Shown here: positions 63,405 to 64,000 of the stretch, one piece after another
How the letters are laid out: the number at the start of each line of letters is the position of its first letter
How positions within the stretch are numbered: the stretch's first letter is position 1
NCBI GenBank assembly: GCA_030345135.1
Contig: CP128386.1
Location: 589,129-653,128, forward strand
DNA: 64,000 bases
From: Chitinophagaceae bacterium DXS
Lineage (GTDB): Bacteria; Bacteroidota; Bacteroidia; Chitinophagales; Chitinophagaceae
Direction of reading: 5' to 3'
The notes under the pieces: model-generated
Seen by the model: the letters and a program-made list of their open reading frames with translations, nothing else
The model's database searches: none
What the model was told of the DNA's origin: nothing
Program-made: the position numbers and the translations under genes

Positions 63405-63519
63405 CATATTAATAAATTTTGGTAGCATACCGGTAATTTCGGGCGGACTACAGTTAGAAAACAGGGTTGTTTAAGTTTTACCGCTTTTAGATAGATGCTT
63501 AGCGCTATGCCTGACGTAA

Positions 63520-64000
63520 TCAGCGGCTGAACCGAGTCGCTCCAAAGGTAAAGCCACTCATTTTTTTGCACACTGGCATTTGTTTGTAAAAGTCACTATT
63601 CACATGGATCACAGGATTTGCATATAATCTGGTATATAGTTTCGTTGTTCCCGAAAGTATAGAATCAGAAGCATTTTCGAGCGCAAGAGCTACAACTAAA
63701 ACAGAGTCAGACTGCCATGTGTTTTCGAATTTCCAATAATCATACTGATTATTTCTATAATAAACAGAATTGTAAGATGTTGCCGGCATGTGTTGATAGT
63801 ATATATATTTTGACGCTGCCTGATAAGAGTCAAGGAAATAAACAGGATATCCTTTTGCTTTTTCTTTTATTTGAGCAGTTCGCATTTCATTGCCGTGCAG
63901 TTCCCCGTTAAGGCCTATTTTATCACTAACAAAATCCCAGATAAAAGCCGCGCGTATCAACAATATTAATCCCAATGAAAGCGGAAATAATTTATATAAG
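63520..64000 (-). CDS. C-terminal part of a membrane protein, perhaps glycosyltransferase 39-like (runs off the window)
   Basis: The minus-strand frame is open to the edge of the window. It begins within a membrane helix (FPLSLGLILLIRAAFIWDFV) and continues as a soluble domain with MRTAQIKEKAKGYPVYFLDS, YQAASKYIYYQHMPATSYNS and a final beta part. A C-terminal soluble domain after a last helix is the layout of ArnT/PMT-type (GT39) glycosyltransferases in Bacteroidota, but the catalytic part is outside the window, so the assignment is tentative. Confidence 0.5.
   Translation of the reverse strand, partial: LYKLFPLSLGLILLIRAAFIWDFVSDKIGLNGELHGNEMRTAQIKEKAKGYPVYFLDSYQAASKYIYYQHMPATSYNSVYYRNNQYDYWKFENTWQSDSVLVVALALENASDSILSGTTKLYTRLYANPVIHVNSDFYKQMPVCKKMSGFTFGATRFSR

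Overview
The window comes from a member of the Bacteroidota, most likely the Chitinophagaceae or a close relative. The evidence is the set of phylum-typical genes: two type IX secretion components (a PorW/SprE-like protein and a DUF5103 plug protein), a decayed T9SS sorting domain, a TamL-type BamA lipoprotein, DUF3500, DUF1080, a bactofilin next to AtpZ, and Bacteroidota-style promoters of the form TAnnTTTG or TATCTTCG. No phage, CRISPR array, plasmid backbone or intact insertion sequence was seen. Gene calls rest on reading the proteins; no database search was run. Layout: 0.2-7 kb holds exported DUF3500, CBM9-like and DUF1080 proteins, a peroxiredoxin-DsbA pair, an aldo/keto reductase and Mrp. 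7-13 kb holds a SprT/AtpZ/bactofilin operon facing away from porW/sprE. 14-29 kb is metabolic and housekeeping: sucC, a CAP protein, hbd, YigZ, ribD, prmC, a racemase, an MscS channel, a PaaE-like reductase, truB, an esterase and an SPFH protein. 29.8-42.3 kb is envelope biology: ExbB/ExbD, PBP1A, TamL head-to-head with a TrmH methyltransferase, an OmpA lipoprotein, a TPR protein, a LolC/E permease with a duplicated broken tail, and the T9SS plug. 42.4-49.5 kb carries the SRP RNA, a transaldolase-family gene, an AraC regulator, a YciI-like protein, an ABC permease, prfB with its programmed frameshift, and tRNA-Asp. 49.5-54.5 kb is an accessory patch: four almost identical GIY-YIG genes in tandem, a lipoprotein with a truncated copy, a HELAH metalloprotease-like lipoprotein, and a GIY-YIG relic on the far side. 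55-64 kb has a double-esterase protein with a GH43 glycosidase (xylan or arabinoxylan use is the likely theme), an XRE regulator, an EamA transporter, lipoproteins and several decayed genes. The most unusual signal is between the genes. Many gaps hold arrays of a short degenerate word (such as AAAGCCTAAAGC, TACGAAGTACGA, CCTGATACC, GTGAATAGTGAA, TAGCTATTAGCTG, GATGTACG, GTGCAAATGTGC, TCTGTGGTT). Each array uses one word family. Arrays often begin on or within a few bases of a stop codon, and in five gaps the left array is matched by a reverse-complement array before the next gene. All three copies of a 28-29 bp palindrome found here sit inside such arrays, in one case splitting a word cleanly. 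This looks like a family of modular noncoding elements that I cannot name.
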